The notes below the pieces were generated by a model. That model was not told where the DNA came from, searched no databases, and saw only the letters and a list, made by a program, of their open reading frames with translations. 64,000 nucleotides of DNA from Streptomyces sp. HmicA12 (GTDB lineage Bacteria; Actinomycetota; Actinomycetes; Streptomycetales; Streptomycetaceae), in contig NZ_KB891805.1 of NCBI RefSeq assembly GCF_000373565.1, positions 1 to 64,000 of the forward strand. The letters run 5' to 3'. The position numbers and the translations under genes were made by a program. Within the stretch, counting starts at the first letter, position 1; every line of letters starts with the position of its first letter. Below, one piece after another: positions 37,086 through 44,709 of this stretch.

Positions 37086-37252
37086 GCCGCTCATCGCCGG
37101 ATCGACCGGGCTCCGGCCCCAGATCCCGAACTGCCGGTTCGAATCCGGCCCGCCCAGCTCGATGGGCGGTGGTCCAACGGTAGGACGCGGGACATTGACG
37201 ACTGACCGGAGTTCTCAAGCGTGCCGGCGTGTGATGTGAGCGGCATTCGAAA
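37086..37252 (+). ncRNA. non-coding RNA with a permuted tRNA-like module (YrlA/Y RNA-like)
   Basis: Reading 5' to 3': stem strand TCCCG (37124-37128), variable loop AACT, T arm GCCGG-TTCGAAT-CCGGC (37133-37149), acceptor strand CCGCCCA (37150-37156), loop GCTCGA (37157-37162), acceptor strand TGGGCGG (37163-37169), U8 and G9, D arm GTCC-AACGGTA-GGAC (37172-37186), then CGGGA (37188-37192), which pairs with TCCCG. Every arm is fully paired. The tertiary tRNA bases are present: U8-A14, A15-U48, G18G19 with the T-loop UUC, and A21. The order is permuted, so the acceptor is a closed hairpin and the anticodon end opens into a long stem: 37108-37116 with 37206-37214, 37095-37100 with 37224-37229, 37086-37094 with 37236-37244. 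A TTCGAAAG follows the last strand, close to the CGAA motif of bacterial Y RNAs. The exact 5' end is unknown. Confidence 0.82.
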
Positions 37253-37283
37253 GGCGCCGAGGGCAGGCTACGCCCTCGGCGCC
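37253..37283 (+). terminator. 12-bp terminator of the tRNA-like RNA
   Basis: GGCGCCGAGGGC (37253-37264) pairs perfectly with GCCCTCGGCGCC (37272-37283) around a 7-base loop. It directly follows the last RNA helix and also faces the 3' end of the opposite gene, so it may work in both directions. Confidence 0.88.
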
Positions 37284-37323
37284 GCCGCCTTTCCGCTGTT
37301 CTTCCCGGCGCCGACGGCAGTGG

Positions 37324-37866
37324 TCAGACCTTGGTGAAGCACCAGGTGTAGTCGGAGCCCCGGTTGGTCCGGTACTCGATGCCGTAGTCGTACTTCGCGG
37401 CGCAGGTCTGGCCGGCGCCGTACATCTTGTCGCCCGTCCTGTACTCGGCCTCGGCGGAGCCGCAGTCGACGATCGTCGGCACGGGATCGCCGTGGGGGTC
37501 GTCGACCTTGACGCAGTCACCGATCCCAGGGTTGTGCGTCTTGGCCTCGTCGGCCCTGGCGGACTGGGAGGCTTCGGCCTTGGCTTTGCCACCGTTGGGG
37601 TCGGTGTTGTAGTCCCACACCCAGTAGCCCACGCCGGCGAAGATCGCGATGATGACGACGAGGGTGATCGCCCCCTGCGCCCCGCGCCCGCGCCCGGGCG
37701 GCGGGCCGCTCGGGCGCGGGGCCTGCGGCGGCTGCCCGTAGGGCGGGTGCTGCTGGTACGGCGGTTGTTGCTGATAGGGCGGTTGTTGCTGGTAGCCGTA
37801 CTGCGGCTGCGGCGGGTATCCGTACGGCGGCTGGTTCTGGTTGTTCGGTGGAATGGGTGCGGACAT
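37324..37866 (-). CDS. LppU-like membrane protein with proline-tyrosine-glutamine-rich tail
   Basis: 180 residues from ATG 37866. Residues 1-60 are a cytoplasmic low-complexity tail with PPYGY, QQQPPYQQQPPYQQ and similar repeats. One membrane helix follows (AITLVVIIAIFAGVGYWVWD) and then an extracellular domain of about 95 residues with four cysteines (GDCVKVDD; VDCGSAEAEY; TCAAKYDYG; YTWCFTKV), typical of the LppU/SCO3897 group of actinobacterial envelope proteins. Function unknown. The ATG is preferred over an upstream start. Confidence 0.8.
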   Translation of the reverse strand: MSAPIPPNNQNQPPYGYPPQPQYGYQQQPPYQQQPPYQQHPPYGQPPQAPRPSGPPPGRGRGAQGAITLVVIIAIFAGVGYWVWDYNTDPNGGKAKAEASQSARADEAKTHNPGIGDCVKVDDPHGDPVPTIVDCGSAEAEYRTGDKMYGAGQTCAAKYDYGIEYRTNRGSDYTWCFTKV

Positions 37867-37980
37867 GTCCGGTAATCCCCCGTGATCGACTGAGCGGACG
37901 GTGCCCAACGCGAAGTTGGCATGCGCAGGCTACCTGGTGCCCGTGTGTCCAATGTCGTCGCGAGGGAGGCCTGTTGCCGT

Positions 37981-38601
37981 TCAGAGTGCCGGGGCCAGCG
38001 ACATGCCGCGGCCCGCGAAGAACTCCGCGAACCGACCCACCGGCAGCTCGGCGGTGCGCGTCGCCGCGTCCGTGCCCGACGGGTTGTGGAAGTGCAGGCC
38101 CGTCCCGTCCGCCGTCCGGCCCGTGACCAGCACCAGATGGCCGCCCCTGCCGGGTGCCGGCTCGTGCGGTCGGCGGATCGCGTAGTGCACGGAGGCGATC
38201 ACGAGCCGCCCCGCGTCGAGCAGTTCACCGATGCCGTCCGCCGTCAGCTCCCGGTGCACCGCCGCGTCGACGCCGTGCGCCTCCCGGACGTACTGAACGG
38301 CAGGCGCGTAGATCATGCCGTGGATCTCACCATCGGGGTCCACCGTGTACGCCCCGAACTTCAGGGCTCCGTCGCGGAGTTCGAAGAGGGAAGGGGCTCC
38401 CGCGCCGAGTGCCATGCGCAGGCACGTCGCCCCGCACAGGTGCCCGCACCAGCGCGCGTAGTCCTCCACCGTCGCCGCGCCCGACTCCCGCCAGGCCGGG
38501 TCCTCGGCCCGGTCGAACTCCCCGGACACGATCGGTCCGACGAGGCCGGGGGAGGCGAACTGGGTGTGGCTCGGGTACGCGCAGGTGGTGCAGAGGGTCA
38601 C
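37981..38601 (-). CDS. C39-like cysteine peptidase fold protein
   Basis: 206 residues. A papain-like triad can be seen: Cys in YARWCGHLCGATCLRMAL (about residue 52-60), His in GRGGHLVLVTG (about 153) and Asn in LHFHNPSG (about 170). That is the layout of peptidase_C39_2 proteins. The N-terminus has a CTTC pair. The GTG start overlaps the stop of the aminotransferase gene (GTGA), so the two are co-translated. It may cleave or bind a peptide related to the aminotransferase product; this is inference. No signal peptide. Confidence 0.7.
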   Translation of the reverse strand: MTLCTTCAYPSHTQFASPGLVGPIVSGEFDRAEDPAWRESGAATVEDYARWCGHLCGATCLRMALGAGAPSLFELRDGALKFGAYTVDPDGEIHGMIYAPAVQYVREAHGVDAAVHRELTADGIGELLDAGRLVIASVHYAIRRPHEPAPGRGGHLVLVTGRTADGTGLHFHNPSGTDAATRTAELPVGRFAEFFAGRGMSLAPAL

Positions 38602-39806
38602 TGACGGTATCCGCTCAGGAAGCGCCCGATCCGGCTGATCGCGGCATCGAGATCATCAGCGTAGGGCAGGGTGAGGATCCGGAAGTGGTCGGGGCGCGGC
38701 CAGTTGAAGCCGGTGCCCTGCACGACCTGGATCTTCTCGCGCAGGAGGAGGTCGAGGACGAACTTCTCGTCGTCCACGATCCTGTGCACCTTCGGGTCGA
38801 GCCGCGGGAACGCGTACAGCGACCCCTTGGGCTTGACGCAGCTGACGCCCGGGATCTCGTTCAGCTTCTCCCACGCCTTGTCGCGCTGCTCGTACAACCG
38901 GCCGCCAGGTGCGGTGAGTTCGTGGATGGACTGGCGGCCGCCGAGCGCGGCCTGGATGGCGTACTGGGCGGGCGCGTTCGGGCACAGCCGCATGGAGGCC
39001 AGCATCGTCAGGCCCTCCAGGTAGTCCTTGGCGTGCTGCTTCGGACCGGTGATCACCAGCCAGCCGGAGCGGAACCCGGCCACGCGGTACGTCTTCGAGA
39101 GTCCGCAGAAGGTGAGGACGACGAGGTCGGGAGCGAGGGCGGCGGCGCTGTGGTGCACCGCGTCGTCGTAGAGGATCTGGTCGTAGATCTCGTCCGCGAG
39201 GACCATCAGGCCGTGCCGGCGGGCGAGGTCGAGGATGCCCTCGACGATCTCCTTCGGGTAGACCGCGCCGGTCGGGTTGTTGGGGTTGATGATGACGACC
39301 GCCTTGGTGCGATCGGTGATCTTCGACTCCATGTCGGCCAGGTCCGGGTACCAGTCGGCCTGTTCGTCGCACAGGTAGTGCACGGCCTTGCCGCCGGACA
39401 GGGTCGTGACCGCGGTCCACAGAGGGAAGTCGGGGGCGGGGATCAGGACTTCGTCGCCGTCCTCGAGCAGCGCCTGTACGGCCATGGAGACCAGCTCGGA
39501 GACGCCGTTGCCGAGGAACACGTCGTCGACGTCGACCTCCAGGCCGAGCGTCTGGTAGCGCTGGGCGACGGCGCGGCGGGCCGAGAGGATGCCGCGCGAG
39601 TCCGTGTAGCCGTGCGCCTGCGGGATCATCCGGATCATGTCCTGGACGATCTCCTCGGGCGCCTCGAAGCCGAACAGCGCGGGGTTGCCGGTGTTCAGGC
39701 GCAGGACGCTGTGGCCCGCCTCCTCCAGCGCGTTGGCGTGCTCGATCACCGGGCCGCGGATCTCGTAGCAGACCTCGCTCAGCTTGCTCGACTGCCGGAA
39801 CTCCAT
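38598..39806 (-). CDS. pyridoxal-phosphate aminotransferase, AlaA-like
   Basis: 402 residues of aminotransferase class I. NPNNPTGAVYP contacts the cofactor, YRVAGFRSGW follows the PLP-lysine segment TFCGLSKTYRVAG, and ADEIYDQILYD holds the cofactor Asp/Tyr. Its N-terminus (FRQSSKLSEVCYEIRGPVIE, with the HANALEEAGHSVLRLNTGNP block) matches E. coli AlaA-type glutamate-pyruvate transaminases. It is coupled to the C39-like gene and divergent from an HxlR regulator with two palindromes between them. Confidence 0.92.
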   Translation of the reverse strand: MEFRQSSKLSEVCYEIRGPVIEHANALEEAGHSVLRLNTGNPALFGFEAPEEIVQDMIRMIPQAHGYTDSRGILSARRAVAQRYQTLGLEVDVDDVFLGNGVSELVSMAVQALLEDGDEVLIPAPDFPLWTAVTTLSGGKAVHYLCDEQADWYPDLADMESKITDRTKAVVIINPNNPTGAVYPKEIVEGILDLARRHGLMVLADEIYDQILYDDAVHHSAAALAPDLVVLTFCGLSKTYRVAGFRSGWLVITGPKQHAKDYLEGLTMLASMRLCPNAPAQYAIQAALGGRQSIHELTAPGGRLYEQRDKAWEKLNEIPGVSCVKPKGSLYAFPRLDPKVHRIVDDEKFVLDLLLREKIQVVQGTGFNWPRPDHFRILTLPYADDLDAAISRIGRFLSGYRQ

Positions 39807-39854
39807 GCGCTTGCCCTCCAGGCGGACCAGGTGTCACTGTGCTGAACCGTTGTT

Positions 39855-39890
39855 ACTTGGTTTTACCAAGTGCGCGCTTGGAAAGTCCAA
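39855..39890. promoter_or_regulatory. two palindromes in the aminotransferase-HxlR spacer
   Basis: ACTTGGT-TTT-ACCAAGT (39855-39871) and TTGGA-AAG-TCCAA (39878-39890) are perfect and share the half-site TTGG/CCAA; their centres are 21 bp apart. They are probable operators of the HxlR protein encoded next to them, serving both directions. Confidence 0.72.
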
Positions 39891-39912
39891 CAAGTTGCAT
39901 AGACTGCGAGCC

Positions 39913-40554
39913 ATGCCACGCCGAAGCTACGACCAGTACTGCGCCGCCGCCCGCGCTCTCGACGTCGTCGGAGACCGCTGGACGCTGTTGATCGTGCGGG
40001 AACTCCTCGCGGGGGCGCGCCGCTACACGGACCTGCACGCCGATCTGCCCGGCGTGAGCACGGACATGCTGGCCACGCGCCTGAAGGACATGGAGCGGGA
40101 CGGGCTCGCCGTGCGGCGCCGGTTGCCCGCGCCTGCTTCCGCGTACGTGTATGAACTCACGCCGCGCGGAAGGGAGTTGCTCCCCGTGCTGCAGGCGCTG
40201 GGGGAGTGGGGGGCGCCGGGGCTCGCCGAGCGGCGGCCCACGGACGCGGTGCGGGCGCACTGGCTCGCCCTGCCGTTGCTGCGGCAGCTGGAGGGGCTGG
40301 GGGAGTCCGGGGTGGTCGATGTGCACCTGGAGGAAGGGGAGTTCCATGTGCGCGTCGGCTCTTCCGGGGGGCCGGTCTACGGGGACGGGGCGTACGCGGA
40401 GGGTCCGGCCGATGTGCGGCTGACCCTGGACGCGGAGGTGTGCGGGGCCGTCGCCGAGGGGGCGCTGGGGTTGGTGGAGGCGGTGCGTGCGGGGCGGGTC
40501 GTCGTCGAGGGGGACGGTGCCTTGGCCAAGTCCCTCGTCGCCGTCGGGGGGTGA
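39913..40554 (+). CDS. HxlR-family transcriptional regulator with C-terminal SCP2-like domain
   Basis: 213 residues. The first 100 form the HxlR winged helix (YCAAARALDVVGDRWTLLIV; LPGVSTDMLATRLKDMERDG). The last 90 look like an SCP2 sterol-carrier-like domain (ADVRLTLDAEVCGAVAEGAL), seen in a subset of actinobacterial HxlR proteins and possibly used for ligand binding. It diverges from the aminotransferase gene. Start ATG 39913. Confidence 0.9.
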   Translation: MPRRSYDQYCAAARALDVVGDRWTLLIVRELLAGARRYTDLHADLPGVSTDMLATRLKDMERDGLAVRRRLPAPASAYVYELTPRGRELLPVLQALGEWGAPGLAERRPTDAVRAHWLALPLLRQLEGLGESGVVDVHLEEGEFHVRVGSSGGPVYGDGAYAEGPADVRLTLDAEVCGAVAEGALGLVEAVRAGRVVVEGDGALAKSLVAVGG

Positions 40555-40589
40555 CGGTTCGCGGGCGGGCGCGGGCCCGGTGGGGCTTC

Positions 40590-40729
40590 TCGCGCAGTCA
40601 CCCGCGCCCCTGAAGAACCTGCGGCCTTCAGGGGCGCGGGGAACTGCGCGAGCAACCACGACGCACCGGCGGATACTGATCGGTAGGCGGAGTTACGGCG
40701 ATCCGGCAGGGGCGCGGGTGACTGCGCGA
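40590..40729. repeat. dispersed palindromic repeat, copy B (three arms)
   Basis: One forward arm, 40590-40612, and two reverse arms, 40629-40651 and 40707-40729. The outer reverse arm is an exact complement of the forward arm including its variant TCACCC/GGGTGA; the middle arm has the common form GGGGAAC. It lies between two converging genes. Confidence 0.88.
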
Positions 40730-40771
40730 CCAGCCCCCACGCCCCCGCACCCGCCCACGAACCAGGAGCCC

Positions 40772-41536
40772 CTACGGCGCCGAGACCGGACGCCCCGAGC
40801 CGCGTGTCAGGGCGTACCCCCCGATACCCGCGAGCGCCGCCAGCACCGCGCCCGCCGCCGTCCACAGCCACCGGCTGGTCCACCAGCCGGACGACCAGCC
40901 GTCCGTCGGTGCCGCCTTCTCGGCCGAGGCCGTCGTCCCGGGCACCAGCGGAGTCGACAGGGTGCCGTCGACCGCCGCCGTCCCGCCGATCTCCTTCGAC
41001 CGCGCCTCGACCGACGCCGACACCGGCTGGCCCAGGTCGGTGTCGGCGAGCGAGGTCACCGTCAGGCGCACGTAGTACGTGCCGGGCAGCGGGTCGTTCG
41101 CCCACGGCTCCGACCAGGCCCGCACCGTGCGCAGCGTGCAGGCGAGGTCCACGCGGGTCGCCGCCGCCTCCACCGTGCGCGCCTGCGTCCCGTACATGCA
41201 GGACTGGCGGCGGCGCAGTCCGTCGTACACGTCGATGCGCCAGGTCTGCGCGCCGTGCCGGGCCTGGGAGTCCGACAGGTCGACGGTCGCCTTCAGCGTC
41301 GGCCGCCGGCCGGAGTCGGCCGGGAACGACCAGTACAGGTAGTCGCCGGTCGACGCGCTCGCCGTCGCCTTCTGGTCCTGCTGCATCTGCGCCGCGGTGC
41401 GGAAGGAGGTACCCGCCTCGGTGGGCGCCTTCTGCGCGGCGTCGTCGTCATCGGCCGCGGCGACCGGTCCCGCCAGCGCGAGCAGTGCGGTGGCGGCGCC
41501 CAGCAGCGCGCCCGTCAACAGTCTTGTACGTCGCAT
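40772..41536 (-). CDS. secreted membrane-anchored hypothetical protein, partner of vWA protein
   Basis: 254 residues. Signal peptide LLTGALLGAATALLALAGPV, cleavage near AAA-DDD. The middle is beta-rich (YLYWSFPADSGRRPTLKAT; YYVRLTVTSLADTDLGQPVS), and the C-terminus has one membrane helix (WLWTAAGAVLAALAGIGGYAL) with a short basic tail. Its ATG overlaps the stop of the vWA gene (ATGA). Both may form an envelope complex. Function unknown. Confidence 0.78.
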   Translation of the reverse strand: MRRTRLLTGALLGAATALLALAGPVAAADDDDAAQKAPTEAGTSFRTAAQMQQDQKATASASTGDYLYWSFPADSGRRPTLKATVDLSDSQARHGAQTWRIDVYDGLRRRQSCMYGTQARTVEAAATRVDLACTLRTVRAWSEPWANDPLPGTYYVRLTVTSLADTDLGQPVSASVEARSKEIGGTAAVDGTLSTPLVPGTTASAEKAAPTDGWSSGWWTSRWLWTAAGAVLAALAGIGGYALTRGSGRPVSAP

Positions 41537-42807
41537 CAGTTCGTCCTCCAGACGGCGACACGCCAGCGCGAGATCCAGCCCCAGACGACGCCCGCGAGGA
41601 AGCCGACCACGACGAGCGCGGCCAGCAGCCACCAGCCGTTGCCGAGCCCGAACGCGGCCACGTCGGACGCCTGGTCCGGGCCGTCCACCAGATCGACCGT
41701 CAGCTCGACCGGGAGGCCCGGCGTCGTCTTGACCGAGGCGGGCGCGGAGAAGGAGTTGGAGACCTGGAGGCAGACCGTCTCGGTGCCCGCTGCGGCATCG
41801 TCGTCGTCCTGGTCCGGCTTGGGATAGCGCAGGCCCGTCGAGATGGCGTCGGTGCGGCCGTCGCCCGACTCCTGGCCGCGCACGATCTCCCGGCCGTGCG
41901 TGGTGACCGCGCGCAGCAGCACGCCGTAGTCCTGGTTGACGGCCCGGTCCGCCGCGACGCTCACCGAGGCGCGCAGCTCCTGGCCCGGTTCGACGTCGAC
42001 GCGGTAGAAGCGGTGCTCGCCGAACTTCTCGCGGTCGGTGTAGAGGCCGGACTTGATCTGCGGCGCGCTCGCGCACTGGGCGGCGCCCTCGACGGCCACC
42101 GGCGTGACCACCGGGTCGGCCGCCCGGTCCACCAACTGGCCGACCTTGTCCGTCAGTTGGTCCTTGTGGTGGACCGCCGTGTACGTACCGCCGGTGGCGT
42201 CGGCGATGCAGGACAGCTGCTCGCGCGTCTTGGCGTCGGCGACCAGACCGAGCGTGTCGATGGTCAGGCCGATGCCCTTGGCGGAGATCTCGCGCGCCAC
42301 CTCGCACGGGTCGAGCGGCTGGCAGGTGTCCTCGCCGTCGCTGATGAGGACGATGCGCTTGGAGCCCTCGCCGGAGCCGAAGTCGCCGGCCGCCTTGAGC
42401 AGGGCCGGGCCGATCGGGGTCCAGCCGGTGGGCTGCAGCGTGGCCACGGCGGTCTTCGCCTCGGTGCGGTCCAACGGGCCCACGGGATAGAGCTGTTCCG
42501 TGTCCTTGCAGCCCGTCTTGCGGTCGTCGCCGGGGTAGTTGGCCCCGAGCGTCCGTATCCCGAGTCGGACCTCTTCGGGGGTCGCGTCGAGGACCTCGTT
42601 GAACGCCTGCTTCGCCGCCGCCATCCGCGAGCCGCCGTCCATGTCGCGGGCGCGCATGGATCCGCTGACGTCGAGGACGAGTTCGACCTGGGGTGCGGGT
42701 TTCTGGTCGGTCTCGTCCGCGGACGCCTGCGTGGGCGGCAGGCCGCCGACGGCCAGGGCGGCGAGCAGGGCGCAGAGCCCCGCCGCCAGCCGTTGTCTTG
42801 TGATCAT
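41536..42807 (-). CDS. secreted von Willebrand factor A-domain membrane protein
   Basis: 423 residues. Signal peptide near LCALLAALAVGGLPPTQASA, then a vWA domain with a complete MIDAS: VELVLDVSGSMRARD (DxSxS), the Thr of TGWTPIGPAL and the Asp of LISDGEDTCQ. Four extra cysteines lie in the domain. A beta-rich second domain resembles that of the following gene, then a C-terminal membrane helix (WWLLAALVVVGFLAGVVWGW) ends it. It probably binds a protein partner outside the cell through Mg2+. Upstream gene of a pair. Confidence 0.88.
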   Translation of the reverse strand: MITRQRLAAGLCALLAALAVGGLPPTQASADETDQKPAPQVELVLDVSGSMRARDMDGGSRMAAAKQAFNEVLDATPEEVRLGIRTLGANYPGDDRKTGCKDTEQLYPVGPLDRTEAKTAVATLQPTGWTPIGPALLKAAGDFGSGEGSKRIVLISDGEDTCQPLDPCEVAREISAKGIGLTIDTLGLVADAKTREQLSCIADATGGTYTAVHHKDQLTDKVGQLVDRAADPVVTPVAVEGAAQCASAPQIKSGLYTDREKFGEHRFYRVDVEPGQELRASVSVAADRAVNQDYGVLLRAVTTHGREIVRGQESGDGRTDAISTGLRYPKPDQDDDDAAAGTETVCLQVSNSFSAPASVKTTPGLPVELTVDLVDGPDQASDVAAFGLGNGWWLLAALVVVGFLAGVVWGWISRWRVAVWRTN

Positions 42808-42889
42808 CGGCGGATCTTATGGATCAGGGTGGTCCTGAGCCAAAACGAGCGGAGTCACTGACCTGCCGTCAGGCCGCCTGCCCCGTGCG

Positions 42890-43516
42890 TCAGTACCGCT
42901 GCGCCTTGGCGATCTCCGCCTTGAGGTGAGGCTCCGGCGGCTTCGTGCTGATGGCCAGCGGCTGTGCCCGGTCGCCGGGGTCGAGGTCCTGGGCGCCGAC
43001 GACCGTGGATTCCACCACCTTGCCGTCCGCGTCCTTGAAGTCGACCTGCACCGCGTAAGAGGCCTTCTCGTCGGTCTTGTTGGTGATGTTGACCACCAGA
43101 GCGCGCACGTTGTCGGTCTGCGCCAGGGGCTTGCCGGTCAGCGAGACGCTGTTCATGGCATTGCCCTGTCCGTCGGCCTTGTCCAGTTCGCGCGTGAACT
43201 CCTGCCGGTTGCGCTCCACCTCGGCGGAGACCGACGCCTCGAAGTCGTGGGCGCGCTGCGACGCCGACTCGGCCGCCGCGGAGGCCGACTCCTTGACCTC
43301 CGCCTTCTTCGACGCGGCGCTGGAGGCCAGCGCCGAGGGCGGCTCACCGGAGAAGTTCGACGCGTCGGGGGCCGTCGGCCGCGCGCTGGCACTCGCCCCG
43401 GTGCTGTCGTTGCTCTCGGTGCTGCACGCGGCGAGCGCCAGCATGCCCGTCGCCGCGCACACGGCGATCGAGGCGGCCGTACGCCGGGAGCGCCGGAAAG
43501 CCCTGCCTGCACTCAT
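42890..43516 (-). CDS. lipoprotein with coiled-coil segment, hypothetical
   Basis: 208 residues. A lipoprotein signal peptide ends in the lipobox LAAC at about residue 30 (SIAVCAATGMLALAACSTES). A serine/alanine-rich stretch and an acidic coiled coil (AEVKESASAAAESASQRAHD, then FEASVSAEVERNRQEFTREL) follow, and the C-terminal 90 residues form a FxLYD-like beta domain (VRALVVNITNKTDEKASYAV). Function unknown. Confidence 0.8.
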   Translation of the reverse strand: MSAGRAFRRSRRTAASIAVCAATGMLALAACSTESNDSTGASASARPTAPDASNFSGEPPSALASSAASKKAEVKESASAAAESASQRAHDFEASVSAEVERNRQEFTRELDKADGQGNAMNSVSLTGKPLAQTDNVRALVVNITNKTDEKASYAVQVDFKDADGKVVESTVVGAQDLDPGDRAQPLAISTKPPEPHLKAEIAKAQRY

Positions 43517-43535
43517 GGTCCATTCCCTTCAGAGG

Positions 43536-44630
43536 TCAGAAACGTAGAACCGCGGCGATGTGCCCGGCTTCGGTGAGGGCGTCGTCGGGGACGAAGACGA
43601 CCTCGGCCCCTGTCTCCAGGGCGGACTCGACGATCTCGTCGACGACGTCGTGCACCGCGTCGAGGTCGCTGTCCTGCGCGGGCTCCAGGTGCCCCTCGCC
43701 CGCCCGCACGGTGACGCGGAAGTTCTCCTCCACGACCAGCCGGTGGATCCGGCCGTCGGACGCCTTCTGCCACACCTCGTCGACCCCGGCCGCGTACGTG
43801 TGACCGCCGCGCGCCCGGTCCAGGCCGGCCAGTGCCTCGGCGACCAGGCGTTCGGCGTCGGTGGCGCGCGCCGGGGCGACGGCCCTGGCGACGGCGTCCG
43901 CGGTGCCGTGGGCGAGCCCGCCGAACGGCACCTGGACCGCGCCGTGCGCGGCGTCGCCGACCTCGCCGAGCAGGGAGAGCGCGGCCGGCTCACCCGTGAC
44001 GTAGAGGGGACCCCGCTCGGTGGCGAGCAGCACGGTGAGCGCCGCGTCCGCGTCCCGGAAGAACTGGCGGGTCCGCTCGTCGCGGAAGGCGCTCGGCAGA
44101 TCACCGATCCGCTCCTTGCGCTCGGCATCGGGATCGTCGAGGTCCCGCTCCATCGGGAACCCGTGATCGAAGTCGTGCGTGACGCGCTCGCCACGGCCCG
44201 CCCACAGGGCGATCCGGTCGGCGGCGACCGTCAGCACCCAGTAGCGCCGGGCCGCGGCGTCGGCGGCGACCAGGTTGCGGGTGAGGAAGCTGTCGGCGAC
44301 GACGACGCGCTCGGGCACCGGGCGGTCGACGGCCCAGACGTGGTGCTCACCGGGCGCGGCGAAGACCAGCAGACCGTCCGCCGCGTGGGCGAGGTCGGTC
44401 TCCGCGACCGCTTCTCCGAGCCGCGCGACCACGTCGTCGCGGCGCTCCGCGGTCACGCCGGGGTCCGCTTCGAGGCGGCGCACCGCCTCCTGCACAAGGT
44501 TGTTCAGCCGGACCGGGTCCTGGGCGTTCTCAGGCCTGCGCCGATGCGTGGGCAGGGTCAGGGACACCGCCGGATAGGGGCGCTGTCGGCGGAGTTCGTC
44601 GAGGGCGGCTGAGGTGAGGGAGGTGTCCAT
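43536..44630 (-). CDS. baeRF3-type release-factor-like protein
   Basis: 364 residues from ATG 44630 with GGAGG upstream. The layout, a short N-terminal helix region with YPAVSLTLPTHRRRPENAQD, then VRLNNLVQEAVRRL and a C-terminal L7Ae-like part (GAEVVFVPDDALTEAGHIAA), is that of the bacterial archaeo-eukaryotic release factor family 3. Such proteins are thought to act on ribosomes, perhaps in hibernation. Its position 79 bases from arcD, divergent, suggests a shared stress or low-energy signal. Confidence 0.78.
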   Translation of the reverse strand: MDTSLTSAALDELRRQRPYPAVSLTLPTHRRRPENAQDPVRLNNLVQEAVRRLEADPGVTAERRDDVVARLGEAVAETDLAHAADGLLVFAAPGEHHVWAVDRPVPERVVVADSFLTRNLVAADAAARRYWVLTVAADRIALWAGRGERVTHDFDHGFPMERDLDDPDAERKERIGDLPSAFRDERTRQFFRDADAALTVLLATERGPLYVTGEPAALSLLGEVGDAAHGAVQVPFGGLAHGTADAVARAVAPARATDAERLVAEALAGLDRARGGHTYAAGVDEVWQKASDGRIHRLVVEENFRVTVRAGEGHLEPAQDSDLDAVHDVVDEIVESALETGAEVVFVPDDALTEAGHIAAVLRF

Positions 44631-44709
44631 AAGGCCTCCATACTGCCTATAGGTCAACGAAAGCCGCAAAAGGTGCATAAAGGTACGGTCGAGGAGAAAA
44701 CTGAAACGT

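Noticed and set aside
37124..37252. Ordinary tRNA gene
   Set aside because: A T arm and D arm are present but in reversed order; no matching 5' acceptor strand precedes the T arm and no T arm follows the D arm, so a standard cloverleaf cannot be built.
37000..37283. tmRNA or T-box leader
   Set aside because: No tag reading frame, no pseudoknot series, no T-box sequence, and the RNA is followed by a terminator rather than a synthetase gene.
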